DNA from: a virus
Length of the DNA: 63,741 bases
Strand: one strand, 5' to 3'
Virus record (IMG/VR): IMGVR_UViG_3300025131_000033
Coordinates: 1 to 63,741 of that record
A model generated the notes under the pieces. That model was not told where the DNA came from. It saw only the letters and a list, made by a program, of their open reading frames with translations, and ran no database searches. Below are positions 44,901 to 52,697 of the stretch, one piece after another (positions within the stretch are counted from its first letter, which is position 1; every line of letters starts with the position of its first letter). The translations under genes and the position numbers were made by a program.

Positions 44901-45206
44901 TAAATCAGTATTAACAAAACGAGACTCAAACTCATTAAAAGGATCAATAAAAGATAGAGTCATCGTCTGATCCCCTGCATTTACTCCAAAAGTATGCTCA
45001 AAATTTATTAAATTGGGGTTAGAAGTGTTGTCAAATAATAAGAATTCTTTATCATCACTAGTTAAAAGTGCGACCCCCCCTTCCCCTACAGGACTTAATA
45101 AGTTAGACCCCTGGCCTGCTTTTTTTAAAATTTGTTCAATTACATTCCTTTTCCAACTAATAATAATAGATGCACTGGGAATTTCATTACGGGTAGCGGG
45201 TGACAT
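42000..45206 (-). CDS. Large baseplate hub protein (gp27 position)
   Basis: The 1068-residue protein sits between gp53-like and spike genes. Its start (SIIISWKRNVIEQIL, then LINFEHTFGVNAGDQTMTLSFIDPFNEFE) looks like the first tube-like domain of hub proteins, and the C-terminus has IYFVQLQLMFHNVVRLRGAAITTG and GSYQIFRFKHVINAKGKAYSEF, a second such domain. The middle is a long charged insertion containing a GC-rich low-complexity loop near residues 425-470. T4 gp27 is 391 residues, so the protein is nearly three times as large. The hub role follows order and end patterns; the insertion is unexplained. Confidence 0.55.
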   Translation of the reverse strand: MSPATRNEIPSASIIISWKRNVIEQILKKAGQGSNLLSPVGEGGVALLTSDDKEFLLFDNTSNPNLINFEHTFGVNAGDQTMTLSFIDPFNEFESRFVNTDLESAVGGSFPSIHTPPPPEGRALTTEQAAEFQRRFTTAFGNKHFYIAYGLGTNTDVWAGPHSMMMSNATIEIKGSRKITLEFQPVLHTISPLARRGPRGEVVNINLGGLNSYCRGESDKFNFAGLTTLEHSGSFETRLLFMDLPSLAGGGRPTGEPIYGAQKPKNPRFEEESRVMLKDEVADFAENNPAKETHPDELGEQVFIEQRTKYGNLLTGLLGESGVKFIEKIDLHLIVTDILKDYISKATQSKNVIVLLPDLNYVCSYVIKKIIKEIEAKNIASSLEELWRSLRDSDISKPELIHIIKTQAILEDLLNTLGLRLVLDDGMTDERHCGRFGAGAGAGDLTGSTERQPHQPRIHRNLQRWMSGGGEGYTTEPSEHGERDAQQLLMYWVDSVYKAFRMNSVRGGLPDHEEAIYGVYSLIQKMCKGFYPLRQPLLITETNVKFSKYWKAIELNMWNKENLASPIRRASRFFGGRHTFDPNEPTIIFGDPYLISNFLYGEGDFDLISKNLADLVEKEKIAKYVDRELDYLEVDIQRSMAELEVGWAPDPSPDEEPASLSPLSESQRAETEAHLLESRAQINRLAPLSLQNLKIGQQNLVPLHPVERVIFTQGYGKYIRSLVSPPIENTYGPFGHTSYWSKSEAEQQLEGGGTASEDVTESLVEEFRDSWIKRNVPIFRFNVENPNVSDLKYKFGSIYFVQLQLMFHNVVRLRGAAITTGLSEDSSRWGFVFGSGADVLNYLIRTNWGEKVIGDRTHSWADVENDIIAKLDPGYSRGRLIGTELRTSITQTAKLAVDLYKTVLNNRTGAVTIPFEQGYPGNPVAMLNDFIVQMYRKAVQVDITTLPLFHLSNVGNISKNCMLIGQDLPVISQVHAGMLPPTALARFFTGSYQIFRFKHVINAKGKAYSEFGLIKNLSNAIRGTLEGGISSSAEGFEITDARAQYVTHQISSGKVAVDPNTFEITLAP

Positions 45207-45214
45207 TTTTTACT

Positions 45215-45517
45215 TTATACTGGAATTAGTATCTGTTCGTTTACTTTGAATCCCTCAAAAGGATCTGTAATATTATTTACAAGCATTAATAACCACCAAT
45301 TTTTAGGAGTTCCATAGAATAAAGTAGAAATAAGATCAGGTCTATGCTGATACCCCTGAGGAATATAACCTACCTCATAATTCGTATTCCTACTCATATT
45401 TATAATATAATTATCAAAATAGGGAGTATTTACTATAGTACTAATTTTTGCATTTCTATGATTAACAAGTTTATAACCAAGTTCATAAGGTCCTCTATTT
45501 TCTCCTAAAGATGTCAT
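45215..45517 (-). CDS. gp53: Baseplate wedge protein (gp53-like)
   Basis: The 100-residue protein ends in RPDLISTLFYGTPKNWWLLMLVNNITDPFEGFKVNEQILIPV, a pattern of gp53-like and LysM-type tail proteins in which a small domain clamps the hub or wedge. T4 gp53 is 196 residues, so this one is about half the size. It overlaps the upstream gene by 4 bp and precedes the hub gene. The family call comes from the conserved W-W-L-L-x-x-x-N-N-I-x-D-P-F block. Confidence 0.7.
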   Translation of the reverse strand: MTSLGENRGPYELGYKLVNHRNAKISTIVNTPYFDNYIINMSRNTNYEVGYIPQGYQHRPDLISTLFYGTPKNWWLLMLVNNITDPFEGFKVNEQILIPV

Positions 45518-46542
45518 AGTACACCCATCCCTCTGCCCCCTGTAAGTTCAGATAAATAACCAGGATCCATTGATTGATGTTTTTGTGTAACAACCGATTC
45601 CCACCCAGCTAGATTATCTCTAGATACAATTAGATTATTAGGCTCTTTAAATTCTTGAAAATTTCCTGCTCTTAATTCTTCTAATTTCATATTAACTTTT
45701 ATTCGTCTAGGCAGTAAGGTTTGTAAATCATATCCTACTGCTTCTTCCCACTCTATACTGTAATCTTGAGCTAGACAGGGAACATCTTGATACATTATAC
45801 CATGTATCAATCTTATTATAGGAGGACCATATATAGGATTAGTAGCATTATTTACAACACTAGTTCTTATGATATTTACCCAGTAAATAATTAGATCAAT
45901 AGTACTATATCTACGAATAAGCTCTAGTTTCTTCTTATCGGGAACGGTCGCCATGGTCTCGAACCCGCGCAGGACGGTCCCCGGCGGCAGGTCTTCGAGG
46001 TCCAGGGCCTCCCCAGGAGTCTCTCCTAAGTAAGTCTTCTTAATATAGGCTTTATCCCTTAGTTTTAAATAGGGATGAAATTGTAATACTTGTTTAGCTG
46101 TACTTTCTACATTTTCTAAATCTAAATATTGATAAGCTATTTTAACTGAAGGATTAGAAATACCACCCTCGACTCCTACTTCCCCCGTATGTTCAGGAGA
46201 TTTGAAGCGCATCCTATTCTTATGGTCTCTATCATTAATTCCCAGCTTCATAAAGGAACTTTTAGTTAATTCAGAATGTTCATCTTCTATATGAGGAAGA
46301 GTAAGAAAAAAAGATAAATCAAATTGTCTAGAATCTGCTCCTAAATAAGCATAAAGATTACTAGATCTTGCTATCGTAGAATATTTTTGATAGCGTGCTC
46401 TTTTTCTTTCCCTAATGCTTACATTTTCAAAAAATGGAAGTTCTACAATATAATAATCCTCGTCTGGGATGGGACTAGGGAAATAAAACATTAACTTAGT
46501 ACGTTCAGGAAGTGCTCTATCTATAATTCTCATATTTGCCAT
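45514..46542 (-). CDS. Baseplate/tail-tube initiator protein (gp48/gp54-like)
   Basis: The 342-residue protein follows the tape measure gene. It contains SIRERKRARYQKYSTIARSSNLYAYLGADSRQFDLSFFLTLPHI, a tube-protein-like beta module, and a C-terminal PCLAQDYSIEWEEAVGYDLQTLLPRRIKVNMKLEEL strand set. These fit proteins that start tube polymerisation on the baseplate, such as T4 gp48 and gp54 (about 320-365 residues). A 60-bp stretch at 45961-46020 is far richer in G+C than the rest of the gene. It overlaps the gp53-like start by 4 bp. Confidence 0.6.
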   Translation of the reverse strand: MANMRIIDRALPERTKLMFYFPSPIPDEDYYIVELPFFENVSIRERKRARYQKYSTIARSSNLYAYLGADSRQFDLSFFLTLPHIEDEHSELTKSSFMKLGINDRDHKNRMRFKSPEHTGEVGVEGGISNPSVKIAYQYLDLENVESTAKQVLQFHPYLKLRDKAYIKKTYLGETPGEALDLEDLPPGTVLRGFETMATVPDKKKLELIRRYSTIDLIIYWVNIIRTSVVNNATNPIYGPPIIRLIHGIMYQDVPCLAQDYSIEWEEAVGYDLQTLLPRRIKVNMKLEELRAGNFQEFKEPNNLIVSRDNLAGWESVVTQKHQSMDPGYLSELTGGRGMGVL

Positions 46543-46556
46543 AAGTTATCCTCCAA

Positions 46557-48281
46557 TTAGTATGGATTTCCGGTGGAGGGCACCATTCTCATATGCTCTA
46601 GGCTAGTATCTATGCTTTGTAAGATATCTATCTGGTACTCTGAGAGCCTGTCCGACTCACCTGAGCCTGCGCCTGGAAGACCTAAGAAAAACTCTGCGTG
46701 TCTAGCTAAATCTTCTGCTTCGGCTCTTACCCTATCTGAAGCACTTTCCCTCACCAGTGTTCGTGTGTCCCCCGCAATATCTCGCATTACCTCCAGTCCC
46801 TCTCTCTCTAACGCAAGTCCTTCCTTAAAAGCCTCTAGAGTTGGGATAATAAAGGTCTTTGCCCAACTTCCCTCTTCTCCTACTCCTAGAAGCTCTCCTA
46901 TCATTCCTCTCGTAGTAAATGCAGCTAATAAATCCCTCTGACTCGCCTCCATCGCTGCCCCCACTTCATCTGCTATAGTTCCTCCTCCTGTGATTTGTTT
47001 CCATATACCTTTTACTAATCCTAGTTTGCCTCTACTACCTGCTGTTGCAATAAGTACTAGTCTAGAAAATACATCAGCCAATAATGCTGATGTGGTTACT
47101 AAAAACTTGAGAGTTGGAATTACGGATTCCCATATTCCTTTAAACGAAACCCAGAAATTTTGAGCCATATCAAAAACTGTTACCAGCGTCTCCATAATAA
47201 ATATTACTATTCCCCTCATACTCACCTCTATTTCAGGAATACGTTTATCTATAAAATCACCCATTGTTTTAGTTATCGCCTGACCTAATTGAGAAAACGT
47301 TTCAGTCACATCTAAAACAGTTGGGAATAACTTAAAACTGATAACCTCATATAGTGGAGTCCATACTTCAGCCCTTAATGTCTCCATTGTTCTAGCAAAA
47401 TCAACTTTAGTTGTTGCATCTTTTTCTATACTATTTTCAAGAGCTTCAGCTAAGGCAGGAAAATGTAGATTATGTTGCCCAAACATACGTTCAGCTACTC
47501 CAACCATTAATGCAAATTTATCTGATCCTGCTGTGAAATTTTCTATTTTAACTCCCGCAGTCGTAAACGCATCTCTTAGTATCTCTACCGCTTGAGCAGT
47601 AGTAGTGGCAGCAGCTAATTGTTCTCTTACACCACCTATACCTAGCATAGTTAATTTTTGAAACCCTTCTATGCTAGTATCCATAATGGAACCCATGACA
47701 GCCTCAAGGGGTCCTGCCATAGCGGTGCCTAATTCACCCTGTAACTTAACCATAGCCTCAGTTACTTGTTGTCCCATCCCCATTAATCGCATAGCTGGGA
47801 ACGACTTAGATAAATTATTCAAAGAATTTACTAGTACTTCAGTACTAATATTATATGTATCATTCACCTCCAGTAGGTTTACAGCTAAACTATTTGTTGC
47901 TTCTTCTGATAAGCCTAATACCTTGTGTAATGCAGCAAAAGTGGGAGCAGTCTTAGCGAAAGCTGTCCCCGTCAACATTTGCTGATTAATGAGTTTAGTT
48001 ACTCCCGCTGTATTTCCATGAAGGCCAGCTTCCAAAGCCATGAAAGCTCCCATCATTTTTGTGCTTAAATCACCCCGTAAGCCTTCTACAGATGATGAGA
48101 ATTTTGCCTGGGCAGTAGTATACGTCATGCCCAATTCTAAGGAAGCTTTTTGTGCTCTATCTCCGAATCCTATACTCTTATTGAATGCTCCCTCCACAGC
48201 CTGTGTTAGTTTGTCTACACCTTTGGCGAGACCTCCCATGCCCTTTTCTAAGGCTCCTAATGCTACTAAGGGATTTACCAT
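46557..48281 (-). CDS. Tape measure / tail length protein (gp29-like)
   Basis: The 574-residue protein is helical and Ala-rich, with a Gly-rich start (LVALGALEKGMGGLAKGVDKLTQAVEGAF), long amphipathic helices and two or three hydrophobic stretches near 350-410 (IVIFIMETLVTVFDMAQNFW, LKFLVTTSALLADVF). This matches tape measure proteins, which fill the tube and enter the host membrane on infection. T4 gp29 has 590 residues, so the expected tail length is similar to T4. It precedes the tube-initiator-like gene. Confidence 0.75.
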   Translation of the reverse strand: MVNPLVALGALEKGMGGLAKGVDKLTQAVEGAFNKSIGFGDRAQKASLELGMTYTTAQAKFSSSVEGLRGDLSTKMMGAFMALEAGLHGNTAGVTKLINQQMLTGTAFAKTAPTFAALHKVLGLSEEATNSLAVNLLEVNDTYNISTEVLVNSLNNLSKSFPAMRLMGMGQQVTEAMVKLQGELGTAMAGPLEAVMGSIMDTSIEGFQKLTMLGIGGVREQLAAATTTAQAVEILRDAFTTAGVKIENFTAGSDKFALMVGVAERMFGQHNLHFPALAEALENSIEKDATTKVDFARTMETLRAEVWTPLYEVISFKLFPTVLDVTETFSQLGQAITKTMGDFIDKRIPEIEVSMRGIVIFIMETLVTVFDMAQNFWVSFKGIWESVIPTLKFLVTTSALLADVFSRLVLIATAGSRGKLGLVKGIWKQITGGGTIADEVGAAMEASQRDLLAAFTTRGMIGELLGVGEEGSWAKTFIIPTLEAFKEGLALEREGLEVMRDIAGDTRTLVRESASDRVRAEAEDLARHAEFFLGLPGAGSGESDRLSEYQIDILQSIDTSLEHMRMVPSTGNPY

Positions 48282-48291
48282 TTAATATTTC

Positions 48292-48750
48292 TTATTCTTC
48301 AAGTCTACTAATCTTTCTAAGAGGACCCCAAACACGACTTACTATATACGTTCTATAACTATCCTCAGGTATTACTATATCTGCCATCTCGTCTACTGGA
48401 TCACTTTCACCTTCAATATTTTCCAAATCTTCATATACATCTAACCCCTGGTCTTGTTTTAATTCTCCTAATTTATATAGAACCTCAAGAGAATCGAGAT
48501 TAAAATTAGCATCTACAGGTAATGTAAAGCCTGTCATTAGTTTATTTCCTGTACGTGCATTCCTAAATACAGGTTTTACTAGAAGAAATACCCTAGCTGC
48601 GCGACTTCCCACACCTTCCCCCAATTGGTATCTAAAAAATAGTACATCTCCAGGGTAACAACTCCCCACTGTAACTATAGAAACCCTAGTACGGGGGTCT
48701 GCCCCAATTTTTTTTAAAAAATTCGAAACTATTGGTGAAAATCTAGACAT
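48292..48750 (-). CDS. Hypothetical protein upstream of the tape measure gene
   Basis: The 152-residue protein has a beta-rich first half (RVSIVTVGSCYPGDVLFFRYQL, AARVFLLVKPVF), an acidic middle and a conserved-looking end, YRTYIVSRVWGPLRKISRL. It is the first gene of the minus-strand baseplate run, and a divergent plus-strand gene starts 40 bp away. An AT-rich stretch with TATATAAT lies in that gap. Function is unknown; a tail-assembly role is suggested by place only. Confidence 0.5.
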   Translation of the reverse strand: MSRFSPIVSNFLKKIGADPRTRVSIVTVGSCYPGDVLFFRYQLGEGVGSRAARVFLLVKPVFRNARTGNKLMTGFTLPVDANFNLDSLEVLYKLGELKQDQGLDVYEDLENIEGESDPVDEMADIVIPEDSYRTYIVSRVWGPLRKISRLEE

Positions 48751-48790
48751 GGCGTATATTATATATTATTCTTGAAGTATAAAACAAACA

Positions 48791-49087
48791 ATGCAAAGTG
48801 AAAATCTTGATATAGATATAATTGATTTTTTAGATCTATTAAATGAAACATTAAGTTATTCATTTGTAGAAAAATGGAGACATAAATACTCTGAAAAATT
48901 TATAAAGCATTTTCAATTAAGACTTCTCGCAGCCTTAAATAAACAAAAACCTCTAAAAATTGAAATGTTGTATAATTATCTAACTAAGAAGTGTAAGTAC
49001 TCGGAGGAGCAAGTAATTAACTTCTTCAACACTATTGAGATTGATATCTACTCTCCGTTTATTTACGGGCGTTTGAAGAAGAAGTAG
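48791..49087 (+). CDS. Small hypothetical protein on the replication strand
   Basis: The 98-residue protein is helical, Lys- and aromatic-rich (YSFVEKWRHKYSEKFIKHFQLRLLAALNKQK, then EMLYNYLTKKCKYSEEQVINFF). It has no recognised family. A small transcription or replication accessory protein would fit the plus-strand setting, but this is a guess. There is no clear Shine-Dalgarno before the ATG at 48791. Its 3' end overlaps the convergent nuclease gene by 29 bp. Confidence 0.5.
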   Translation: MQSENLDIDIIDFLDLLNETLSYSFVEKWRHKYSEKFIKHFQLRLLAALNKQKPLKIEMLYNYLTKKCKYSEEQVINFFNTIEIDIYSPFIYGRLKKK

Positions 49088-49841
49088 CCTTTAATTCTTC
49101 AATCTTTTTATTCACTTCATGTAAGGTGCAGAATTCAGGACAAGCATCTTTATAAGCACACCAGTTGCAGAAATCATTTCTGCTAGGCTTCATCTCATCC
49201 TTCTTCTTTTTACGAATCTTCCAGACCTCATCCACAATCTTTCTTAGATGAGCATTTATTTGAGGAATGGAATATTGAACAAAAACGAAGGTATTCGTAA
49301 GAGGATAATAATGAGCAGCAACGATGTTGGAGATGGGTGTCTCATACATTTTACTGATAGCGTAAGTATACCCCTTTAGTTGAGTATCCTGGTAAAGCTC
49401 CACTTTACTCTTTTGACGCTTTGAAGTCTTATAATCAATAATTAGGTAGCCACCGTCTTTTCCCTTGATAACTCGGTCAATTATACCATTAAGAGTAATA
49501 TCATCTTTTACGGGAACTTGGAAGACTAATTCAGTTGCGACCGTTTCTCCTAACTTTGCGTTAAATTTAAGAAAATTCTCAATACACGTTAAATCTTTGC
49601 CTGTGTACTTCTTTGATACCTTGTATGAACCCTTCACATCCTCAGCAATCTGCACTAATTCGTCCTTTGTGGTGGCTTTTACGCCATCTTCAAGAACTTT
49701 GTGGATATATGATCCAAAATGCAAAGCTTCGGTATTGGCCTCTTTGGGCTCAGGTAGCCTCTCAACATACCTATAACGGTACTTTAGCTGACATTGTTTA
49801 AAAGTCTGGAATTTTGATTCGGAAATTGTTTTTATGTACAT
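49059..49841 (-). CDS. RecB/Cas4-like PD-(D/E)xK nuclease with a probable Fe-S cluster
   Basis: The 260-residue protein shows the RecB-family nuclease motifs: GSYIHKVLE (H47), NGIIDRV (D122), YLIIDYKTSKR (D136, K138), and QDTQLKGYTYAI (the Q-x-x-x-Y motif). An early cysteine (C17 in QCQLKYRY) plus FCNWCAYKDACPEFC (C225, C228, C234, C238) match the iron-sulfur binding set of AddB, Cas4 and phage RecB-like exonucleases. It probably processes DNA ends for recombination or degradation. Its start overlaps the divergent primase start by 8 bp. Confidence 0.8.
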   Translation of the reverse strand: MYIKTISESKFQTFKQCQLKYRYRYVERLPEPKEANTEALHFGSYIHKVLEDGVKATTKDELVQIAEDVKGSYKVSKKYTGKDLTCIENFLKFNAKLGETVATELVFQVPVKDDITLNGIIDRVIKGKDGGYLIIDYKTSKRQKSKVELYQDTQLKGYTYAISKMYETPISNIVAAHYYPLTNTFVFVQYSIPQINAHLRKIVDEVWKIRKKKKDEMKPSRNDFCNWCAYKDACPEFCTLHEVNKKIEELKATSSSNARK

Positions 49842-50820
49842 ATTATCACCTCAGTTTATTAGAGACTATATTACTGAAAAGTTCAGCGATGTAGGCAAAC
49901 TCTCTGCAAATGGCCGCGAATTCATTCTTGAGTCCATATTTGTCGAGAAGGACTGGAAACGGCATATGAGCATCAATATAGATAGTGGTCTGTGGCAGTG
50001 CTTTAAAACAGGGCGTACAGGCAATTTCACCAGCTTCTACGCTCATGTGGAGAATGTTCCTTATTTTAGGGCGCAACGGGACTTATTGATTAAAAACTTC
50101 GAATTTCTTGGAGAGGAGATTCCCGAATTAGACAGACCCACACAAGAATACACTGAGCTAGATACATCAAAACTCAAACCTATCTCTATATCGTCAGCTT
50201 ATAGCGAAGATAAGAATGTCCTTTTAGCTTGGAGCTTTTTATTTGGGAGAAAGCTATTTGATGAAACCTCAGAAGAAAAAGAACCTTTCTACCTGTGTAT
50301 GCATGGGAAGTTTCACAACAGGATAATTATCCCTTTTCGTAAAGATGGGGTAGTTTATTACTACCAGGGTAGAACACTATTAGATGCTAGACCTAAGTAC
50401 CTCAACCCCTCTACAGAGATAGCTCCAAAGCCCTCAGATATCCTATATCCCTACGATGAAGAGGGCGATCTCCTAGTTGTCTGTGAGGGGCCTCTAGACG
50501 CTCTCTCGCTGCACTTGAGGGGTGTGAACGCTACATGTACCATAGGCTCCTCAATCAGCCCCACACAGGCTGAGATGCTGTCTACGTTCAAGGGAAGAAT
50601 CATCATGGGGTTTGACAACGACGAAGCAGGGCAACGAGGAATTAACAAATTTGACAGACTAAGAAAAGAGAGAAGGATGGACACCTTTGAAGTTTGCTTT
50701 CCTCCTTCTGGGCACAAAGATTGGAATTCAGCCCATATTGCTAACTTTGATTTAGACTCTCACATTACTAAAAATAGTAAGTTATACGATTTTGAATATA
50801 AAATGAGATCTAGTTTATAG
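49834..50820 (+). CDS. DNA primase (TOPRIM, DnaG-like)
   Basis: The 328-residue protein has the TOPRIM signature VVCEGPLDALSL (E218) and IIMGFDNDEAGQRG (D261, D263), preceded by the RNAP-basic-like stretch FHNRIIIPFRKDGVVYYYQGRTLL. The N-terminus (WKRHMSINIDSGLWQCFKTGRTGNFTSF) keeps the layout of the zinc-binding domain but has only one cysteine, so the zinc knuckle seems lost. It would synthesise RNA primers for lagging strands, like T4 gp61 (342 residues). It lies on the same strand as uvsW. Confidence 0.8.
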   Translation: MYILSPQFIRDYITEKFSDVGKLSANGREFILESIFVEKDWKRHMSINIDSGLWQCFKTGRTGNFTSFYAHVENVPYFRAQRDLLIKNFEFLGEEIPELDRPTQEYTELDTSKLKPISISSAYSEDKNVLLAWSFLFGRKLFDETSEEKEPFYLCMHGKFHNRIIIPFRKDGVVYYYQGRTLLDARPKYLNPSTEIAPKPSDILYPYDEEGDLLVVCEGPLDALSLHLRGVNATCTIGSSISPTQAEMLSTFKGRIIMGFDNDEAGQRGINKFDRLRKERRMDTFEVCFPPSGHKDWNSAHIANFDLDSHITKNSKLYDFEYKMRSSL

Positions 50821-51757
50821 TGAAGTAATAGGGAACTGTAATTACGGTTTCATTTAACAAGTTATATTTAGCTGTAACCCTATAAGTCCCCACAATACCT
50901 CCAAAACTAGCTACATTAGGATGAGTGGCTAAGGTAGTGGTATCAAATCTCCACAAAATAGTATTATCAGAAGTAATATCCACAGTTGCCCTAGTATCCT
51001 CGTAGCTAACCACCGTAACATGAGCAGGCAAAGCTACGGACCCCTCATTTACTTTTTGCACTTCAACCATTGCGCTTGTAATGGCTGAATCTTTAAATAT
51101 ATTTTTAATACTCTGATCTACATCCTTATTTGCTACCGTAATTTCAGTTGTAATTTTTAGATTTTCAATTGAACTTAAAGTGAGATGTTTATTAACTAAA
51201 CGGTTACGGGAGGTAAATATTAACGGTTGAGTTATAGTAAAGAACGTATCATTATATAAATGAAAATCATTAATTAAAGCTTGATAATCAGATCCTTCGT
51301 TAAATTTTACAGTCCAAATATCAATATAATCATTTACTGTCGAGGCTGAATTTATAATGTGAATGTTTGAGCCATTATACGAATAAAGTCCCCGCTGCTC
51401 CTGCGTTCCATCTAAGACACATACAAATTCTCCCTGTTTAACTCGATAAACTCCACTTAAAGAACTTACATCTATAGGACTATAATTTGTAGGATTTAGT
51501 GATCCCCCAGGAGTAGGGTGACTAGAAACTCCAAACTGAGCTACAATAAGACTAGAATCTATATCTGTCTTAATTAAATTATTATCCAGTACGCTATCGG
51601 GGGATGTATTATCAGCTTTCTTAAATACTGTTACTCCACTAATATCATAAGGGTCGTAATATTCACCATCATTAATAAAAAATGCCCTAAGAGCCACCCT
51701 CTGGATAACTGTGGGTCTATTGTGTCGATCAACTATATCAAATCCGTTTAATTGCAT
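50810..51757 (-). CDS. Putative virion structural protein after the gp26-like gene
   Basis: The 315-residue protein is beta-rich and starts MQLNGFDIVDRHNRPTVIQRVALRAFF; the end, GTYRVTAKYNLLNETVITVPYYFTI, looks immunoglobulin-like. No named family is recognised. It probably belongs to the tail or baseplate. Its start overlaps the end of the -1 frame extension of the gp26-like gene by 20 bp, and its 3' end overlaps the convergent primase by 11 bp. Confidence 0.5.
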   Translation of the reverse strand: MQLNGFDIVDRHNRPTVIQRVALRAFFINDGEYYDPYDISGVTVFKKADNTSPDSVLDNNLIKTDIDSSLIVAQFGVSSHPTPGGSLNPTNYSPIDVSSLSGVYRVKQGEFVCVLDGTQEQRGLYSYNGSNIHIINSASTVNDYIDIWTVKFNEGSDYQALINDFHLYNDTFFTITQPLIFTSRNRLVNKHLTLSSIENLKITTEITVANKDVDQSIKNIFKDSAITSAMVEVQKVNEGSVALPAHVTVVSYEDTRATVDITSDNTILWRFDTTTLATHPNVASFGGIVGTYRVTAKYNLLNETVITVPYYFTIN

Positions 51758-51920
51758 TTTCTTGTCGCTCCTGGTCTTCCCGTAAGAGGTTAAGGAATGT
51801 ACTCCTTTCTGTTCTTGTCATACCTCGTACATCTAGGTATGAGAATCTTCCCCTATTCACTAATATATAGGCTTCTAATAGAAGAGAATCAATATCAATT
51901 GTCTCTTCTAGCTCGCGTCG
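51738..51920 (-). CDS. -1 frame extension of the gp26-like protein (gp51-like position)
   Basis: An open frame of 60 codons, RRELEETIDIDSLLLEAYIL to QERQENAIKRI, begins exactly where a -1 slip on TTTTTTC would place the ribosome and ends at TGA 51738-51740. It has no good start of its own: only a GTG at 51860 and an ATG at 51821 exist, without clear ribosome-binding sites. It is helical and charged, like the C-terminal T parts of tail assembly chaperones, and has the position of T4 gene 51. A frameshift product would be 305 residues (245 + 60). Confidence 0.6.
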   Translation of the reverse strand, partial: RRELEETIDIDSLLLEAYILVNRGRFSYLDVRGMTRTERSTFLNLLREDQERQENAIKRI

Positions 51921-51926
51921 AAAAAA
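51879..51926 (-). promoter_or_regulatory. Programmed -1 ribosomal frameshift signal (slippery site plus hairpin)
   Basis: On the minus strand the codons AAT TTT TTC contain the canonical slippery heptamer T-TTT-TTC (51920-51926). After a 9-nt spacer comes a perfect 9-bp hairpin, TAGAAGAGA paired with TCTCTTCTA (51902-51910 with 51879-51887), with a 14-nt loop. The zero-frame stop TAG is the first codon of the stem. Site, spacing and stem all match known -1 frameshift signals. Confidence 0.7.
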
Positions 51927-52654
51927 TTTGCATCAATGGGTAGATCAACTACGGAGGCCTCCTTACAAGTATTGCATGCGAATTTAATTCTAGTTTCTAT
52001 CCCAAAATTTGTTTTCATAGCGTTTAGAATGACTCTTGTATCTTTAATTGGAAGTTTCTTTAAAACTTCCCCTACAACCGTTTTGTCTCTATGCCCATCA
52101 ATTTCTACTACAAATCTCCATAATTGAGAATATGCTTCTTTAGGATCGGCAAATAATTTTTCATCTTTTACCCGTGGCAACGAAACTTTAGCTTCCTTAT
52201 TTATAGAGGGAAGTGTAATAGTTACAGGATCCGTGAAATCTTCAGGAACTGGGATAATTTTTAATTGAGATAGCTTAATGACTGTTGGATTTTCGGCTCT
52301 ACAATGAGTACAGAGCAAGAGAACATTGTAATCGTCTCCATAGGATATTTCTCTTAATTTCATTAACAAATACAATTTATCTATCGTCAATAATTGTGAA
52401 ATATTTATATTTGTGGTACACTGTTGAAGAATTATATTAACAGGATCTTGATTTTTATTAGTTCCTAAAATATTTTTTTCATCTTCAAATGTCATAGGTC
52501 GAAGAGTAACTGGAGAAGAAGGATCTTCTAAGGTATATACCTTATTCTCAGACGGTAGATTTACTTCAACCGCAGCTTGAGAAGGTAAATCTGTCAATAT
52601 CTCATCAACGATTTGTTGTTTTGCATCTACTTGACTAGGGGTGGGTTCTAACAT
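51908..52654 (-). CDS. gp26: Baseplate hub/tail chaperone protein (gp26-like)
   Basis: The 248-residue protein has VTLRPMTFEDEKNILG near the start, a central Zn-knuckle-like CTHC (115-118), a second CNTC (227-230), and ends VVDLPIDANFFDAS, matching the T4-like gp26 family pattern (FGIETRIKFAC...LPIDANFF). T4 gp26 is 208 residues and acts in hub assembly. The last codons contain the slippery TTTTTTC, and a hairpin follows, so a fraction of ribosomes may make a 305-residue fusion. GGAGG lies 7 nt before the ATG; a TACTATAATAG element lies in the divergent gap. Confidence 0.7.
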   Translation of the reverse strand: MLEPTPSQVDAKQQIVDEILTDLPSQAAVEVNLPSENKVYTLEDPSSPVTLRPMTFEDEKNILGTNKNQDPVNIILQQCTTNINISQLLTIDKLYLLMKLREISYGDDYNVLLLCTHCRAENPTVIKLSQLKIIPVPEDFTDPVTITLPSINKEAKVSLPRVKDEKLFADPKEAYSQLWRFVVEIDGHRDKTVVGEVLKKLPIKDTRVILNAMKTNFGIETRIKFACNTCKEASVVDLPIDANFFDAS

Positions 52655-52682
52655 AAAATAACCTCCATTATTTTGGTTTGTA

Positions 52683-52693
52683 TACTATAATAG
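52683..52693. promoter_or_regulatory. Candidate bidirectional promoter element before uvsW and the gp26-like gene
   Basis: TACTATAATAG lies in the 43-bp divergent gap and ends 4 nt before the uvsW ATG. Its reverse complement, CTATTATAGTA, faces the gp26-like gene about 28 nt from that start. The TATAAT core would put a plus-strand transcription start at about the uvsW ATG, implying a leaderless message, consistent with the absence of a ribosome-binding site there. Confidence 0.4.
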
Positions 52694-52697
52694 TGTA

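Noticed and set aside
51738-51860. An independently started gp51-like gene from GTG 51860 or ATG 51821
   Set aside because: No clear ribosome-binding site at either start and the frame is open back to the slippery heptamer; a frameshift explains it better.
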